Source of the DNA: UBA10649 sp965278945
Lineage (GTDB): Bacteria > Actinomycetota > Actinomycetes > S36-B12
Length of the DNA stretch: 64,000 bases
NCBI GenBank assembly: GCA_965278945.1
Contig: OZ257128.1
Span: 1,116,001 to 1,180,000, forward strand
Direction: 5' to 3'
Shown: positions 1 through 11,290 of the stretch, piece after piece
Position numbering within the stretch: position 1 is the stretch's first letter
How the letters are laid out: every line of letters starts with the position of its first letter
Translations under genes and position numbers: made by a program
The notes under the pieces: generated by a model
The model's database searches: none
Seen by the model: only the letters and a program-made list of their open reading frames with translations
What the model was told of the DNA's origin: nothing

Positions 1-643
1 CCGCGAGGCCGGCAAGCCGGTCATCGTCGCGACTCAGATGCTCGACAGCATGGCCGTCGCCAACCGACCCACGCGAGCCGAGGCCAGCGACGTCGCCAAT
101 GCGGTGCTCGACGGGGCCGATGCGCTGATGCTCTCGGGAGAGACCAGTGTCGGAGACCATCCGAACCTCGTCGTCGAGACGATGAGCCGCATCATCGAGC
201 ACGTCGAGGCCGAGGCCCTGCACCAGCTGCCGATGCTCAGCGACCCGTGGACCGGATCCACCGCCCGCGCGGTTACCCACTCGGCGGTCGATGTCGCGCG
301 CGGCGTCGGTGCATCGCATCTCATCGCGTTCACCGAGACCGGCTCGTCGGCGCGCCTGATCTCGCGCTGGCGCTCGCACACCCCGATCCTCGCGTTCACC
401 CCGAACCCCCGGGTTCGCAGCCAGCTGTCGCTGCAGTGGGGAGTGGAGACCTTCCTCGTACCGCAGGTCGAGCACACCGACGACATGGTGGTGCAGGTCG
501 ACAAGGCGCTTCTCGATATCGGCCGCGCCACGGCCGGAGACCGCGTCGTCATCGTCGCCGGCGTGCCCCCGGGCGTGCCCGGCACCACCAACGGGATGCG
601 GGTGCACAAGATGGGCAGCGCCAAGCGCGGCTCCGGCGTTTGA
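1..643 (+). CDS. pyk: Pyruvate kinase, C-terminal part (5' end outside window)
   Basis: Pyruvate kinase makes pyruvate and ATP from phosphoenolpyruvate and ADP in glycolysis. The frame is open from base 2 at the window edge and reads through GKPVIVATQMLDSM and DALMLSGETSVGDHP, the conserved end of the catalytic barrel, then through the C-terminal domain to a TGA. About 213 codons are visible, less than half of a usual pyruvate kinase of roughly 470 residues, so the substrate-binding start lies outside. The gene faces the reverse-strand TfoX-like gene, and a perfect 24-base inverted repeat begins four bases after the stop, where a shared terminator would be expected. Confidence 0.95.
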   Translation, partial: REAGKPVIVATQMLDSMAVANRPTRAEASDVANAVLDGADALMLSGETSVGDHPNLVVETMSRIIEHVEAEALHQLPMLSDPWTGSTARAVTHSAVDVARGVGASHLIAFTETGSSARLISRWRSHTPILAFTPNPRVRSQLSLQWGVETFLVPQVEHTDDMVVQVDKALLDIGRATAGDRVVIVAGVPPGVPGTTNGMRVHKMGSAKRGSGV

Positions 644-647
644 GGAA

Positions 648-729
648 TTGAACCGCCTCCCGGGTCAAATCGGGGTTTGGTGGCCGTTCCGACCGGTTTT
701 CTGCGGATTTGACCCGGGAGGCGGTTCAA
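648..729. repeat. 82-base palindromic repeat, copy 1 (24-base arms, 34-base loop)
   Basis: Arms 648-671 and 706-729 are perfect reverse complements (core CCGCCTCCCGGGTCAAATC on the left). The 34-base loop starts GGGGTT and ends TTTCTGCG. A second copy with identical arms, the same loop length and the same loop ends, but a different loop middle, lies at 39392-39473. Here it fills the gap between the convergent pyk and tfoX-like genes, so it may act as a bidirectional terminator, although no T-tract follows either arm. Confidence 0.9.
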
Positions 730-739
730 ATCTGGGGGG

Positions 740-1075
740 TTAGGGCTTGGGGGGAAGGGTCCTCGCGTAGTCGACGCCGATCTTGACCCAGCGGGCCACG
801 TCAAGTTTCGAGGTGAGTTCGGACGGTGGCACGGCCAGCCATCCCGCCATTGGCTTTCCCTGCATGACCATCGGAACGGCAGCGGTCGTCGCGACAAGGC
901 GGTCCAGCCGTTCGGGGTCGACTCGCACCAGCGCGCCGCCCGCGCTGCTCGCCGCGACCGCCATGTGGCCGCCGACGAGGAACGCCAGGCCGCCGAACAT
1001 CTTCTTCTCCGTGACCGTCGGGTCGTCGGCGAGCAGGTCGCGGATGCGGCTGGCGATGACCTCGTCGTACGGCAT
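740..1075 (-). CDS. TfoX N-terminal domain family protein
   Basis: This 111-residue protein fits the short TfoX/Sxy N-terminal domain family: MPYDEVIASRIRDLLAD, then TEKKMFGGLAFLVGGHMAV, the glycine-rich strand-turn typical of these proteins, and a C-terminal part with MAGWLAVP. The full Sxy protein is a competence activator, but single-domain members like this one are common in actinobacteria and their function is not established. It is transcribed away from pyrR; the two promoters lie back to back within about 15 bases. A -10-like TAAGAT sits six bases before its ATG with no Shine-Dalgarno sequence, suggesting a leaderless mRNA. Confidence 0.85.
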   Translation of the reverse strand: MPYDEVIASRIRDLLADDPTVTEKKMFGGLAFLVGGHMAVAASSAGGALVRVDPERLDRLVATTAAVPMVMQGKPMAGWLAVPPSELTSKLDVARWVKIGVDYARTLPPKP

Positions 1076-1081
1076 GCTCGG

Positions 1082-1087
1082 ATCTTA
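1082..1087 (-). promoter_or_regulatory. -10 element, leaderless promoter of the tfoX-like gene
   Basis: Read on the minus strand this is TAAGAT, followed by six bases (CCGAGC) and the ATG. The same hexamer-six bases-start codon layout is found before def, rpe, hisE and both DUF664 genes. Confidence 0.55.
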
Positions 1088-1089
1088 GA

Positions 1090-1095
1090 TAGGGT
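1090..1095 (+). promoter_or_regulatory. Likely -10 element of the pyr operon
   Basis: TAGGGT fits the actinobacterial TAnnnT -10 pattern and is the same hexamer used before rpe and the DUF664 genes. Transcription would start near 1102, giving a leader of about 50 bases that contains the PyrR-binding hairpin. No convincing -35 is visible. Confidence 0.45.
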
Positions 1096-1110
1096 CCTCT
1101 CAATAGACAT

Positions 1111-1145
1111 CCTTTAAGACCCGTCCAGAGAGGCGGGGAAGGAGG
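1111..1145 (+). promoter_or_regulatory. PyrR-binding RNA hairpin masking the pyrR Shine-Dalgarno sequence
   Basis: The pyrR leader contains TCCAGAGAGG (1124-1133), matching the conserved PyrR-binding loop. It is closed by CCCG 1120-1123 with CGGG 1134-1137 and, across an internal bulge, by CCTTT 1111-1115 with GAAGG 1138-1142. The outer strand includes the first bases of the ribosome site GGAGG (1141-1145), six bases before the TTG start. PyrR loaded with UMP would stabilise the hairpin and block translation of the whole overlapping operon. This agrees with the translational pyr control described in mycobacteria rather than the Bacillus attenuator; no terminator hairpin is seen. Confidence 0.8.
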
Positions 1146-1150
1146 TCCGG

Positions 1151-1699
1151 TTGACGAACGTCATCCTGGATGGCTCGGACATAGGGCGCGCTGTTACGCG
1201 CATTGCCCACGAGATCGTCGAGCGCAATAAGGGCGCGGAAGACTTGGTACTGCTGGGGATTCCCACCCGTGGCTACCCGCTCGCCATGCGAATTGCGGCC
1301 GCGATCGAGCGGATCGAGTCGGTCACTCCCGAGGTTGGCTCCCTGGACATCACCCTTTATCGCGACGACCTGCGGCTGCGGCCCGCGCGAGCGCTGGAAG
1401 CCACCTCGATACCGGCCAGCGGAGTCGACGACCGCATCGTGGTCCTGGTCGACGACGTGCTGTTCTCCGGTCGGAGCATCCGGGCCGCCCTCGACGCGAT
1501 CAGCGACATCGGCCGACCGCGAGCCGTGCAGCTCGCGGTGCTCGTCGACCGCGGCCACCGACAGCTGCCTATCCGTCCCGACTTCGTCGGCAAGAACCTG
1601 CCCACCTCACTGGACGAGCAGGTGCGGGTCTCACTCGTGGAGGTCGACGGAGTCGACGAGGTCACCTTGACCAACGGGCGCGCGGGGGAGTCCGCATGA
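1151..1699 (+). CDS. pyrR: PyrR: pyrimidine operon regulator / uracil phosphoribosyltransferase
   Basis: This 182-residue PRT-fold protein binds pyr mRNA in response to UMP and may convert uracil and PRPP to UMP. The PRPP-binding motif reads VVLVDDVLFSGRSIRAAL near residue 100, and LLGIPTRGYPLA near residue 35 is the other typical PyrR signature. The TTG start at 1151 is supported by GGAGG at 1141-1145 and by the family's length. It is the first gene of the pyrimidine operon and overlaps pyrB by four bases (ATGA). Confidence 0.96.
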   Translation: MTNVILDGSDIGRAVTRIAHEIVERNKGAEDLVLLGIPTRGYPLAMRIAAAIERIESVTPEVGSLDITLYRDDLRLRPARALEATSIPASGVDDRIVVLVDDVLFSGRSIRAALDAISDIGRPRAVQLAVLVDRGHRQLPIRPDFVGKNLPTSLDEQVRVSLVEVDGVDEVTLTNGRAGESA

Positions 1700-2646
1700 G
1701 GCACCTGCTGTCCGCCGCGGATCTCGATGAGGCGACCGCCTGCCTGATCCTCGATACCGCTGCTGAACTCGCGACGGTCACCGATCGCTCGGTGAAGAAG
1801 CTGCCGACGCTCCGCGGTCGCACTGTCGTCAACCTGTTCTACGAGGACTCCACGCGCACGCGCATCTCCTTCGAGATGGCAGCGAAGCGGCTGTCCGCCG
1901 ACGTCATCAACTTCGCGGCCAAGGGCTCTAGCGTCTCCAAGGGCGAGAGCCTGAAGGACACGGCGCTGACTCTCGAGGCCATGGGTGCCGACGCGGTCGT
2001 GATCCGGCACGGGTCATCGGGCGCACCGCACCGGCTCGCGAACGCGGGCTGGATCGGGGGCACCGTCATCAACGCCGGCGACGGGACGCATGAGCACCCC
2101 ACCCAGGCGCTGCTCGACGCGTACACGCTGCGCCGCCACCTGCGCGGTGGTCGAGGCAACCTCGAGGGCATGCGCGTGACGATCGTCGGCGACGTCCTGC
2201 ACAGCCGGGTGGCCCGCTCCAACGTGCTGCTGCTCAGCACGCTCGGCGCGCAGGTGACACTGGTCGCGCCGCCAACTCTGCTGCCCACCGGTGTCGATGC
2301 CTGGCCGTGCGAGGTGTCCTTCGATATCGACTCGGTGCTGCCGACGAGCGACGCGATCATGATGCTGCGCGTGCAGGGCGAGCGCATGCACGCGGCCTAC
2401 TTCCCGTCGGCCCGCGAGTACAGCAGGGCCTACGGGCTGGACCGCGAGCGCATGGTCAGGCTTCCCGACCATGCCATCGTGCTGCACCCGGGCCCGATGA
2501 ATCGCGGCATGGAGATCAGCGCCGAGGTTGCCGACAGCGAGCGGTCGGTGATGGTCGAGCAGGTGGCGAACGGCGTCAGCGTGCGTATGGCGGTGCTCTA
2601 CCTGCTCCTTGGCGGATCAGGCGAACTCACGGATGGAGCGGCATGA
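1696..2646 (+). CDS. pyrB: Aspartate carbamoyltransferase catalytic subunit
   Basis: The enzyme joins carbamoyl phosphate to aspartate, the committed step of pyrimidine synthesis. The 316-residue protein shows the carbamoyl-phosphate motif STRTRISF (residues 52-59), HPTQALLD (134-141) and HPGPMNRG (264-271). No regulatory pyrI follows, as in other actinobacteria with this gene order. STRTR and the LHPGPMNRG end distinguish it from ornithine carbamoyltransferase, which matters because argF is missing from the arginine cluster of this window. It shares ATGA overlaps with both pyrR and pyrC. Confidence 0.97.
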   Translation: MRHLLSAADLDEATACLILDTAAELATVTDRSVKKLPTLRGRTVVNLFYEDSTRTRISFEMAAKRLSADVINFAAKGSSVSKGESLKDTALTLEAMGADAVVIRHGSSGAPHRLANAGWIGGTVINAGDGTHEHPTQALLDAYTLRRHLRGGRGNLEGMRVTIVGDVLHSRVARSNVLLLSTLGAQVTLVAPPTLLPTGVDAWPCEVSFDIDSVLPTSDAIMMLRVQGERMHAAYFPSAREYSRAYGLDRERMVRLPDHAIVLHPGPMNRGMEISAEVADSERSVMVEQVANGVSVRMAVLYLLLGGSGELTDGAA

Positions 2647-3935
2647 GCGAGACGATCGTCCTGCGGGGCGTGGCGCCCTACGGGGAGTCGGCAGTGGACA
2701 TCGTCGTTCGCGACGGGGTGATCGCCGAGCTGGCGGCAGTTGGAACCGCCTCGGGCGACGAGGTCATCGATGCGACCGGACTGGTCGCGCTGCCCGGCCT
2801 CGTCGACCTGCACACACACCTGCGCGAGCCCGGCCGCGAGGACGCCGAGACGGTGGAGACCGGATCGCGCGCGGCTGCACTCGGCGGCTACACGGCCGTG
2901 TTCGCGATGGCCAACACGCTGCCCGTCGCCGATACGGCGGGAGTGGTCGAGCAGGTGTGGCGCCTTGGCCAGGAGGCCGGACTCGTCGACGTCTATCCGG
3001 TCGGCGCAGTGACGGTAGGCCTCGGTGGCGAGAACCTCGCCGAGCTCGGCGCGATGGCCGGGTCCGCTGCTCAGGTCCGCGTCTTCAGTGACGACGGAAA
3101 GTGCGTGTCCGACGCGGTCCTCATGCGGCGGGCGCTGGAGTACGTGAAGGCTTTCGACGGCGTGATCGCGCAGCACGCGCAGGAGCCGCGGCTCACCGAG
3201 AACGCGCAGATGAACGAGGGCGTGCTGTCGGGAATCCTCGGGCTGACGGGCTGGCCGGCGGTTGCGGAGGAGTCGATCATCGCCCGTGACGTGCTGCTCG
3301 CCCACCACGTCGGGTCGCGGCTGCACGTGTGCCACGTGTCCACGGCGGGGTCGGTCGACATCATCCGCTGGGCCAAGGCACGCGGGATCAACGTCACCGC
3401 CGAGGTAACGCCCCACCACCTCCTGCTCACCGAGGAACTGGTGCGCAGTTACGACCCGGTCTACAAGGTGAACCCGCCACTGCGGACCGCCGACGATGTC
3501 GCCGCGCTGTGGGACGGACTGGCCGACGGCACGATCGACATCGTCGCTACCGACCACGCACCGCACCCGCACGAGGACAAGGACTGCGAGTGGGGTGCGG
3601 CCTCGTTCGGCATGCTCGGCCTGCAGACCGCGCTGAGCGTCGTGGTCGAGGCGATGCACCGCACGGGCCGGCTCGACTGGCGCGGCGTCGCCGACCGCAT
3701 GAGCGTGGCACCGGCCCGAATTGGTCGCGCGGATCGCCACGGGCATGACATCGCCGAGGGCTCCCCGGCCAACATCGCGCTCGTTGACGCCGAGGCAACC
3801 TGGGTGGTCGACCCGCACCTGTTCGCGTCGAAGAGCCGCAACAGCCCGTACGCCGGGCGCGAGCTCCCGGCCCGGGTCGAGCACGTCCTTCGGGCAGGAG
3901 TCGTCACCGTGCGCAACGGTATGGTCGCCCGATGA
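2643..3935 (+). CDS. pyrC: Dihydroorotase
   Basis: Dihydroorotase cyclises carbamoyl aspartate to dihydroorotate. The 430-residue amidohydrolase carries the metal motif DLHTHLREPG (residues 55-64), FSDDGK (148-153), H178, H231 in CHVS and the TDHAPH motif with D304. Length and motifs place it in the class I family. An open frame extends upstream into pyrB, but the ATG at 2643 gives the standard N-terminus and a four-base ATGA overlap with the pyrB stop. Confidence 0.97.
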   Translation: MSETIVLRGVAPYGESAVDIVVRDGVIAELAAVGTASGDEVIDATGLVALPGLVDLHTHLREPGREDAETVETGSRAAALGGYTAVFAMANTLPVADTAGVVEQVWRLGQEAGLVDVYPVGAVTVGLGGENLAELGAMAGSAAQVRVFSDDGKCVSDAVLMRRALEYVKAFDGVIAQHAQEPRLTENAQMNEGVLSGILGLTGWPAVAEESIIARDVLLAHHVGSRLHVCHVSTAGSVDIIRWAKARGINVTAEVTPHHLLLTEELVRSYDPVYKVNPPLRTADDVAALWDGLADGTIDIVATDHAPHPHEDKDCEWGAASFGMLGLQTALSVVVEAMHRTGRLDWRGVADRMSVAPARIGRADRHGHDIAEGSPANIALVDAEATWVVDPHLFASKSRNSPYAGRELPARVEHVLRAGVVTVRNGMVAR

Positions 3936-5067
3936 GCAGGACCCCACCCGTGCCCGCAGTCCTGGTCCTCGAGGACGGTCGCACGTCGCGCGGCCAGGCC
4001 TATGGCGCGATCGGGTCCACGTTCGGCGAGGCCGTCTTCTCCACCGGCATGAGCGGGTATCAGGAGACCCTCACGGACCCCTCGTACCACCGGCAGGTCG
4101 TCATCATGACGGCCCCGCACATCGGCAACACCGGGGTGAACGACGAGGACGGGGAGTCCGATCGCATCTGGGTCTCCGGCTACGTCGTGCGCGACCCGTC
4201 GCGCATCTCGTCCAACTGGCGCGCCACCCGTGGACTGGCCGAGCAACTGGCCGAGCAGGGGATCGTGGGCATCAGCGGCATCGACACCCGCGCGCTCACC
4301 CGGCACCTACGTGAGCGCGGGGCGATGCGGGTGGGCATCTTCAGCGGTGCCGAGGCCGAGCAGAGCCCTACGGAGCTGCTCGCGCGCGTGCAGGCCAGCC
4401 CCGGCATGGCGGGAGCCGACCTGACCGACGACGTCACCGCGGCCGAGCCATACCTCGTGCCGGCGGTGGGCGAGCGGAAGTTCACGGTTGCAGCGATCGA
4501 CCTGGGCATCAAGGCCATGACCCCGTACCGCATGGCCCAGCGCGGCATCGACGTCCACGTGATGCCGGCGACGTCGACACCCGCCGAGATCCGCGCCGTA
4601 TCGCCCGACGGGATCTTCTACTCCAACGGACCGGGGGATCCGGCAACGGCCGACTACCAGGTCGAGGTGATGAGCTCGTTCCTCGCCGACGAGGTTCCCG
4701 TGTTCGGCATCTGCTTCGGAAACCAGGTCCTCGGGCGCGCGCTCGGACTGGGCACCTACAAGCTCGGGTATGGCCATCGGGGCATCAACCAGCCGGTGCA
4801 GGACCTGGCCACGGGCCGCGTCGCGGTCACCGCGCACAACCACGGCTTCGCGGTCGACGCACCGCGCACCGGCGACTTCGACACGCCGTTCGGCCGAGCG
4901 CGGGTCAGCCACGTATGCCTCAACGACGACGTTGTCGAGGGACTGCGGTGCCTGGACGTCCCGGCGTTCAGCGTGCAGTACCACCCCGAGGCCGCGGCCG
5001 GTCCGCACGATGCGGCGTACCTGTTCGACGAGTTCGTCGACCTCATGTCAGATCGGCGGAGCGCCTG

Positions 5068-5068
<1 letters not shown>
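3932..5068 (+). CDS. carA: Carbamoyl phosphate synthetase small (glutaminase) subunit
   Basis: CarA hydrolyses glutamine and channels ammonia to CarB for carbamoyl phosphate, used by both pyrimidine and arginine synthesis. The 378-residue protein has the CarA N-terminal domain (FGEAVFSTGMSGYQE, residues 31-45) and a class I glutaminase domain with Cys261 in GICFGNQ, His351 and Glu353 in QYHPEA. GICFGNQ replaces the enteric GICLGHQ; I recall the same variant in other actinobacterial CarA proteins. It overlaps pyrC by four bases and carB by one (TGATG). Confidence 0.97.
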
Positions 5069-8385
<3,317 letters not shown>

Positions 8386-8387
8386 TC

Positions 8388-9242
8388 GTGCCGGTACAGG
8401 TGAAGGGCGAGGTCCTCGACAACCGACGCGTGGGCGGGTACCACGTGCTGTCGCTGACGGCCGCCGGCATCGCGGACATCGCCAGGCCCGGGCACTTCGT
8501 CACGCTCGGTATCGGCGGCGAGGGATCGAGCATGGTGCTCCGCCGCGCCTTCGCGATTCACCAGGTCCAGTCCCGCGGCGTGTACGGCGGCACCCTCGAC
8601 GTGGTGATCGGGGTCAAGGGCAACGGGACGAAGTGGCTCGCCGCGCGCCGACGTCACGACGTGGTCGACATCGTCGGACCGCTCGGCCGACCATTTACCC
8701 TCCCGAAGGAACGCGTCTCCTGCGTGCTCGTGGGCGGCGGATACGGCTCCGCGCCCTTATTCATGCTCGCCGAGCAGTTGCGCGAGCGCGGGTGCCGCGT
8801 CGACGTCGTCGTCGGTGCGTCGACCGAGGAGCGGCTCTTCGGAGTGCTCGAACTCAAGCGACTGGCCTCGACCCTGACCATCACCACTGATGACGGTTCC
8901 CTTGGCGAGAGAGGCCGCGTCACCGACGTGCTTCCCGAGCTCATGGAGCGGGTCGATGCCGGACTGGTCTACGCGTGCGGGCCGATGGGCATGCTCGAGT
9001 CGGTTGCCAACATGGCGACCGAGCGCCGCATCTACAGCCAGTGCGCGGTCGAAGAGGCGATGGCCTGCGGAATCGGCGTGTGCATGACCTGCGTCGTCCC
9101 GGTCATCGGCGAGGACGGAGTGACGCGGATGCTGAGGTCATGCGTGGAAGGTCCGGTCTTCCGAGGCGACCGGCTGCGGTGGTCAGACGTCGGCACAATT
9201 CCCGCGGATGCACTCGGCGCCCCGGTTGAGACGGTGACCTGA
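8388..9242 (+). CDS. pyrK: Dihydroorotate dehydrogenase electron transfer subunit (PyrK)
   Basis: PyrK passes electrons from the class 1B dihydroorotate dehydrogenase to NAD+. The 284-residue protein has an FAD-binding RRAF (52-55), a nucleotide-binding GGGYGSAP (117-124), ACGPMGML (197-204), and the 2Fe-2S ligands C227, C232, C235 and C252 in the C-x4-C-x2-C-x16-C spacing of PyrK. The GTG at 8388 lies two bases after the carB stop. Its position directly before pyrD and the one-base overlap fit a PyrD-PyrK complex. The usual NADH direction and the iron-sulfur cluster are family knowledge. Confidence 0.93.
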   Translation: MPVQVKGEVLDNRRVGGYHVLSLTAAGIADIARPGHFVTLGIGGEGSSMVLRRAFAIHQVQSRGVYGGTLDVVIGVKGNGTKWLAARRRHDVVDIVGPLGRPFTLPKERVSCVLVGGGYGSAPLFMLAEQLRERGCRVDVVVGASTEERLFGVLELKRLASTLTITTDDGSLGERGRVTDVLPELMERVDAGLVYACGPMGMLESVANMATERRIYSQCAVEEAMACGIGVCMTCVVPVIGEDGVTRMLRSCVEGPVFRGDRLRWSDVGTIPADALGAPVETVT

Positions 9243-10276
9243 TGACCAGAGCCGTGATCTCGTCAGGACCCATAGGCGGTCGCGAGCCCATCGTCCATAT
9301 CGACATGACGACCGAGCTCGGCGACGTGCTGATGCCGAGCCCGATCATGACTGCGTCCGGCTGCGCAGCATCCGGGCGCGAGCTTGATCAGTTCTTCGAC
9401 ATCACGCAGATCGGCGCGATCGTCACCAAGAGCGTGATGCTGCAGCCTCGTTCGGGGCGTGCGACGCCACGCATGGCGGAGACGCCGAGCGGCATGCTGA
9501 ATTCCATCGGCCTCCAAGGCCCCGGCATCGACAAGTTCATCGAGCATGACCTCGCCTGGCTCGCCGATCGCGGCGCGCGCACCATCGTGTCGATCGCCGG
9601 CAGCACGGTCGACGAGTACTCCAAGCTCGCCGCGCGCCTTCGCCCGGTAGGCGGATTCGACGCTATCGAGGTCAACATCTCCTGCCCGAACGTCGAGAAC
9701 CGCGGCTTGGTCTTCGCGTGCGACCCGACGACTGCCGCCAACGTCATCCAGGCCGTGCGGCGCAACAGCGACCCGCGCATGCCGATCTTCGCGAAGCTGT
9801 CACCGGACGTGACCGACATCGTCGAGGTCGCGGGAGCGGTTGCACGCGCGGGTGCCACGGGTGTCTCCGTCATCAACACCACGCTCGGCATGGTCATCGA
9901 TGTCGACACCATGCGCCCGCACCTGGCGGGTGTCACCGGCGGGCTTTCCGGACCGGCGATCAGGCCGATCGCCGTGCGGTGCGTGTGGATGATCCGCAAG
10001 GCCTTCCCCGACCTGCCGATCATCGGCATGGGAGGTATCCGGTCCGGTCTGGACGCACTGGAGTTCCTCCTCGCCGGGGCGAATGCTGTGTCGGTCGGCA
10101 CGGTGCTCTTCCACGACCCGTCGTCGCCGATTCGCATTCACGAGGAACTGGAGCAGGCGCTTGTCGCGCGCGGGTTCACCAGCCTCGCGCAGGCGGTCTC
10201 GTATGCGCATCGGCCGGCCGATGCGGTGTTCGTGCCCGAAGTGGTGGACGACGACCTTGACTTCATCAGTGAGTAG
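9242..10276 (+). CDS. pyrD: Dihydroorotate dehydrogenase, class 1B
   Basis: The enzyme oxidises dihydroorotate to orotate. The 344-residue FMN barrel protein has the catalytic cysteine Cys148 in NISCPN, which marks class 1 enzymes (class 2 uses serine), plus IGMGGIRSGLDALEFLLAGA near the FMN phosphate site. With pyrK next to it, class 1B is the best call. I recall mycobacteria and streptomycetes using a quinone-linked class 2 PyrD, so this soluble NAD-linked version is a point of difference. The N-terminus is about 25 residues longer than most PyrDB proteins. It overlaps pyrF by eight bases. Confidence 0.94.
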   Translation: MTRAVISSGPIGGREPIVHIDMTTELGDVLMPSPIMTASGCAASGRELDQFFDITQIGAIVTKSVMLQPRSGRATPRMAETPSGMLNSIGLQGPGIDKFIEHDLAWLADRGARTIVSIAGSTVDEYSKLAARLRPVGGFDAIEVNISCPNVENRGLVFACDPTTAANVIQAVRRNSDPRMPIFAKLSPDVTDIVEVAGAVARAGATGVSVINTTLGMVIDVDTMRPHLAGVTGGLSGPAIRPIAVRCVWMIRKAFPDLPIIGMGGIRSGLDALEFLLAGANAVSVGTVLFHDPSSPIRIHEELEQALVARGFTSLAQAVSYAHRPADAVFVPEVVDDDLDFISE

Positions 10277-10970
10277 TACGCGCGCGCCGATCGCCGTCGC
10301 GCTCGACGCTCCGAGCCTGGACGCGCTGTCGCTGTGGGTGCGCGACGTGGCGGGAATCGTGTCGACCGTCAAGGTGGGCCTGGAGGTCTTCTGCCGCGAT
10401 GGTGCCCGCGCGGTGCACGCGGCACGCGAGGCAGCGCGGGACAGCGGTGGAGTCGATCTCTTCCTCGACCTCAAGCTGCACGACATCCCGGCCACGGTCC
10501 GCGGCGCGTGCCATGCAGTCGCCGACCTGGAGCCGACCTTCCTGACCGTGCATGCTGCTGGCGGACCGGAGATGATCGCGGCTGCGGTCCAAGCGCTCCC
10601 CGCCACCCGGATAACCGCGGTCACCGTTCTCACGTCGATCGACGACTCGATCCTCGAGGCCATCGGGATGAGCGGCCCGAGTGTCGACGCTGCGGTCCGG
10701 CTCGCCCGTCTCGCGGTCGATGCCGGTGCGCGCGCGATCGTGTGTTCCCCCAAGGAGGTCGCCGCGATTCGGGCGGCGGTCGATTCCGGCATCACGCTCA
10801 TCACGCCGGGAGTGCGGCCTGCCGGCGCGTCCGCCGACGATCAGCGGCGCGTGGCCACTCCGCAGCAGGCCATCGCCGACGGCGCCGACCTCCTGGTCAT
10901 CGGCCGTCCGATCACGGGGGCATCGGATATTCGCGCGGCCGCGCGCGCTATCGCCGAGCTACTCGCGTGA
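10269..10970 (+). CDS. pyrF: Orotidine 5'-phosphate decarboxylase
   Basis: PyrF decarboxylates OMP to UMP, the last step of the pathway. The GTG at 10269 overlaps the pyrD stop by eight bases and yields 233 residues starting MSSTRAPIAVALD, with D13, K36 in VKVGLE and the catalytic D67, K69, D72 of DLKLHDIP. The C-terminal phosphate-binding part reads LITPGVRP and LVIGRPIT. Length and DxKxxDIP place it in the short class I family rather than the longer type I recall in mycobacteria. An open frame reaching upstream to 10083 is inside pyrD and is rejected. Confidence 0.95.
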   Translation: MSSTRAPIAVALDAPSLDALSLWVRDVAGIVSTVKVGLEVFCRDGARAVHAAREAARDSGGVDLFLDLKLHDIPATVRGACHAVADLEPTFLTVHAAGGPEMIAAAVQALPATRITAVTVLTSIDDSILEAIGMSGPSVDAAVRLARLAVDAGARAIVCSPKEVAAIRAAVDSGITLITPGVRPAGASADDQRRVATPQQAIADGADLLVIGRPITGASDIRAAARAIAELLA

Positions 10971-11290
10971 GCATTCCTGCGCGCTCGGACGAGCAGCGCG
11001 CCCAGGCACTCGAGTCCGCGCTCGCGGCTCGCATGGAGCGGGCCAGGCTGCGCGCGGAACTCAAGGCGAAGCAGATGAGCGGCGTTGACGTGCTCGAGGG
11101 CGCGGTCGAGAATCGGTTGTGGGCCGGGTTGAAGGTCACCTGGCTGCTGGAGTGCCTGCCGGGAGTGGGGCAGGTGCGGGCCGAGCGGATGCTGTCCGAT
11201 CTGCAGATCGCGCCGTCGCGCCGGATCCAAGGACTCGGCACGCGTCAGCGCGCAGCGTTGATCGCCGAGCTGACGCGGGAGGGCAGATGA
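10967..11290 (+). CDS. mihF: Actinobacterial integration host factor (mIHF)
   Basis: mIHF is a nucleoid-associated DNA-bending protein of actinobacteria, unrelated in sequence to enteric IHF. The 107-residue product has an Arg/Lys/Glu-rich N-terminal helix and a helix-hairpin-helix-like C-terminal domain, LLECLPGVGQVRAERML and IQGLGTRQRAALI. The GTG at 10967 makes a GTGA overlap with pyrF; the protein ends in an ATGA overlap with gmk. The pyrF-mihF-gmk-rpoZ order is the standard actinobacterial neighbourhood and supports the call. Confidence 0.93.
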   Translation: MSIPARSDEQRAQALESALAARMERARLRAELKAKQMSGVDVLEGAVENRLWAGLKVTWLLECLPGVGQVRAERMLSDLQIAPSRRIQGLGTRQRAALIAELTREGR

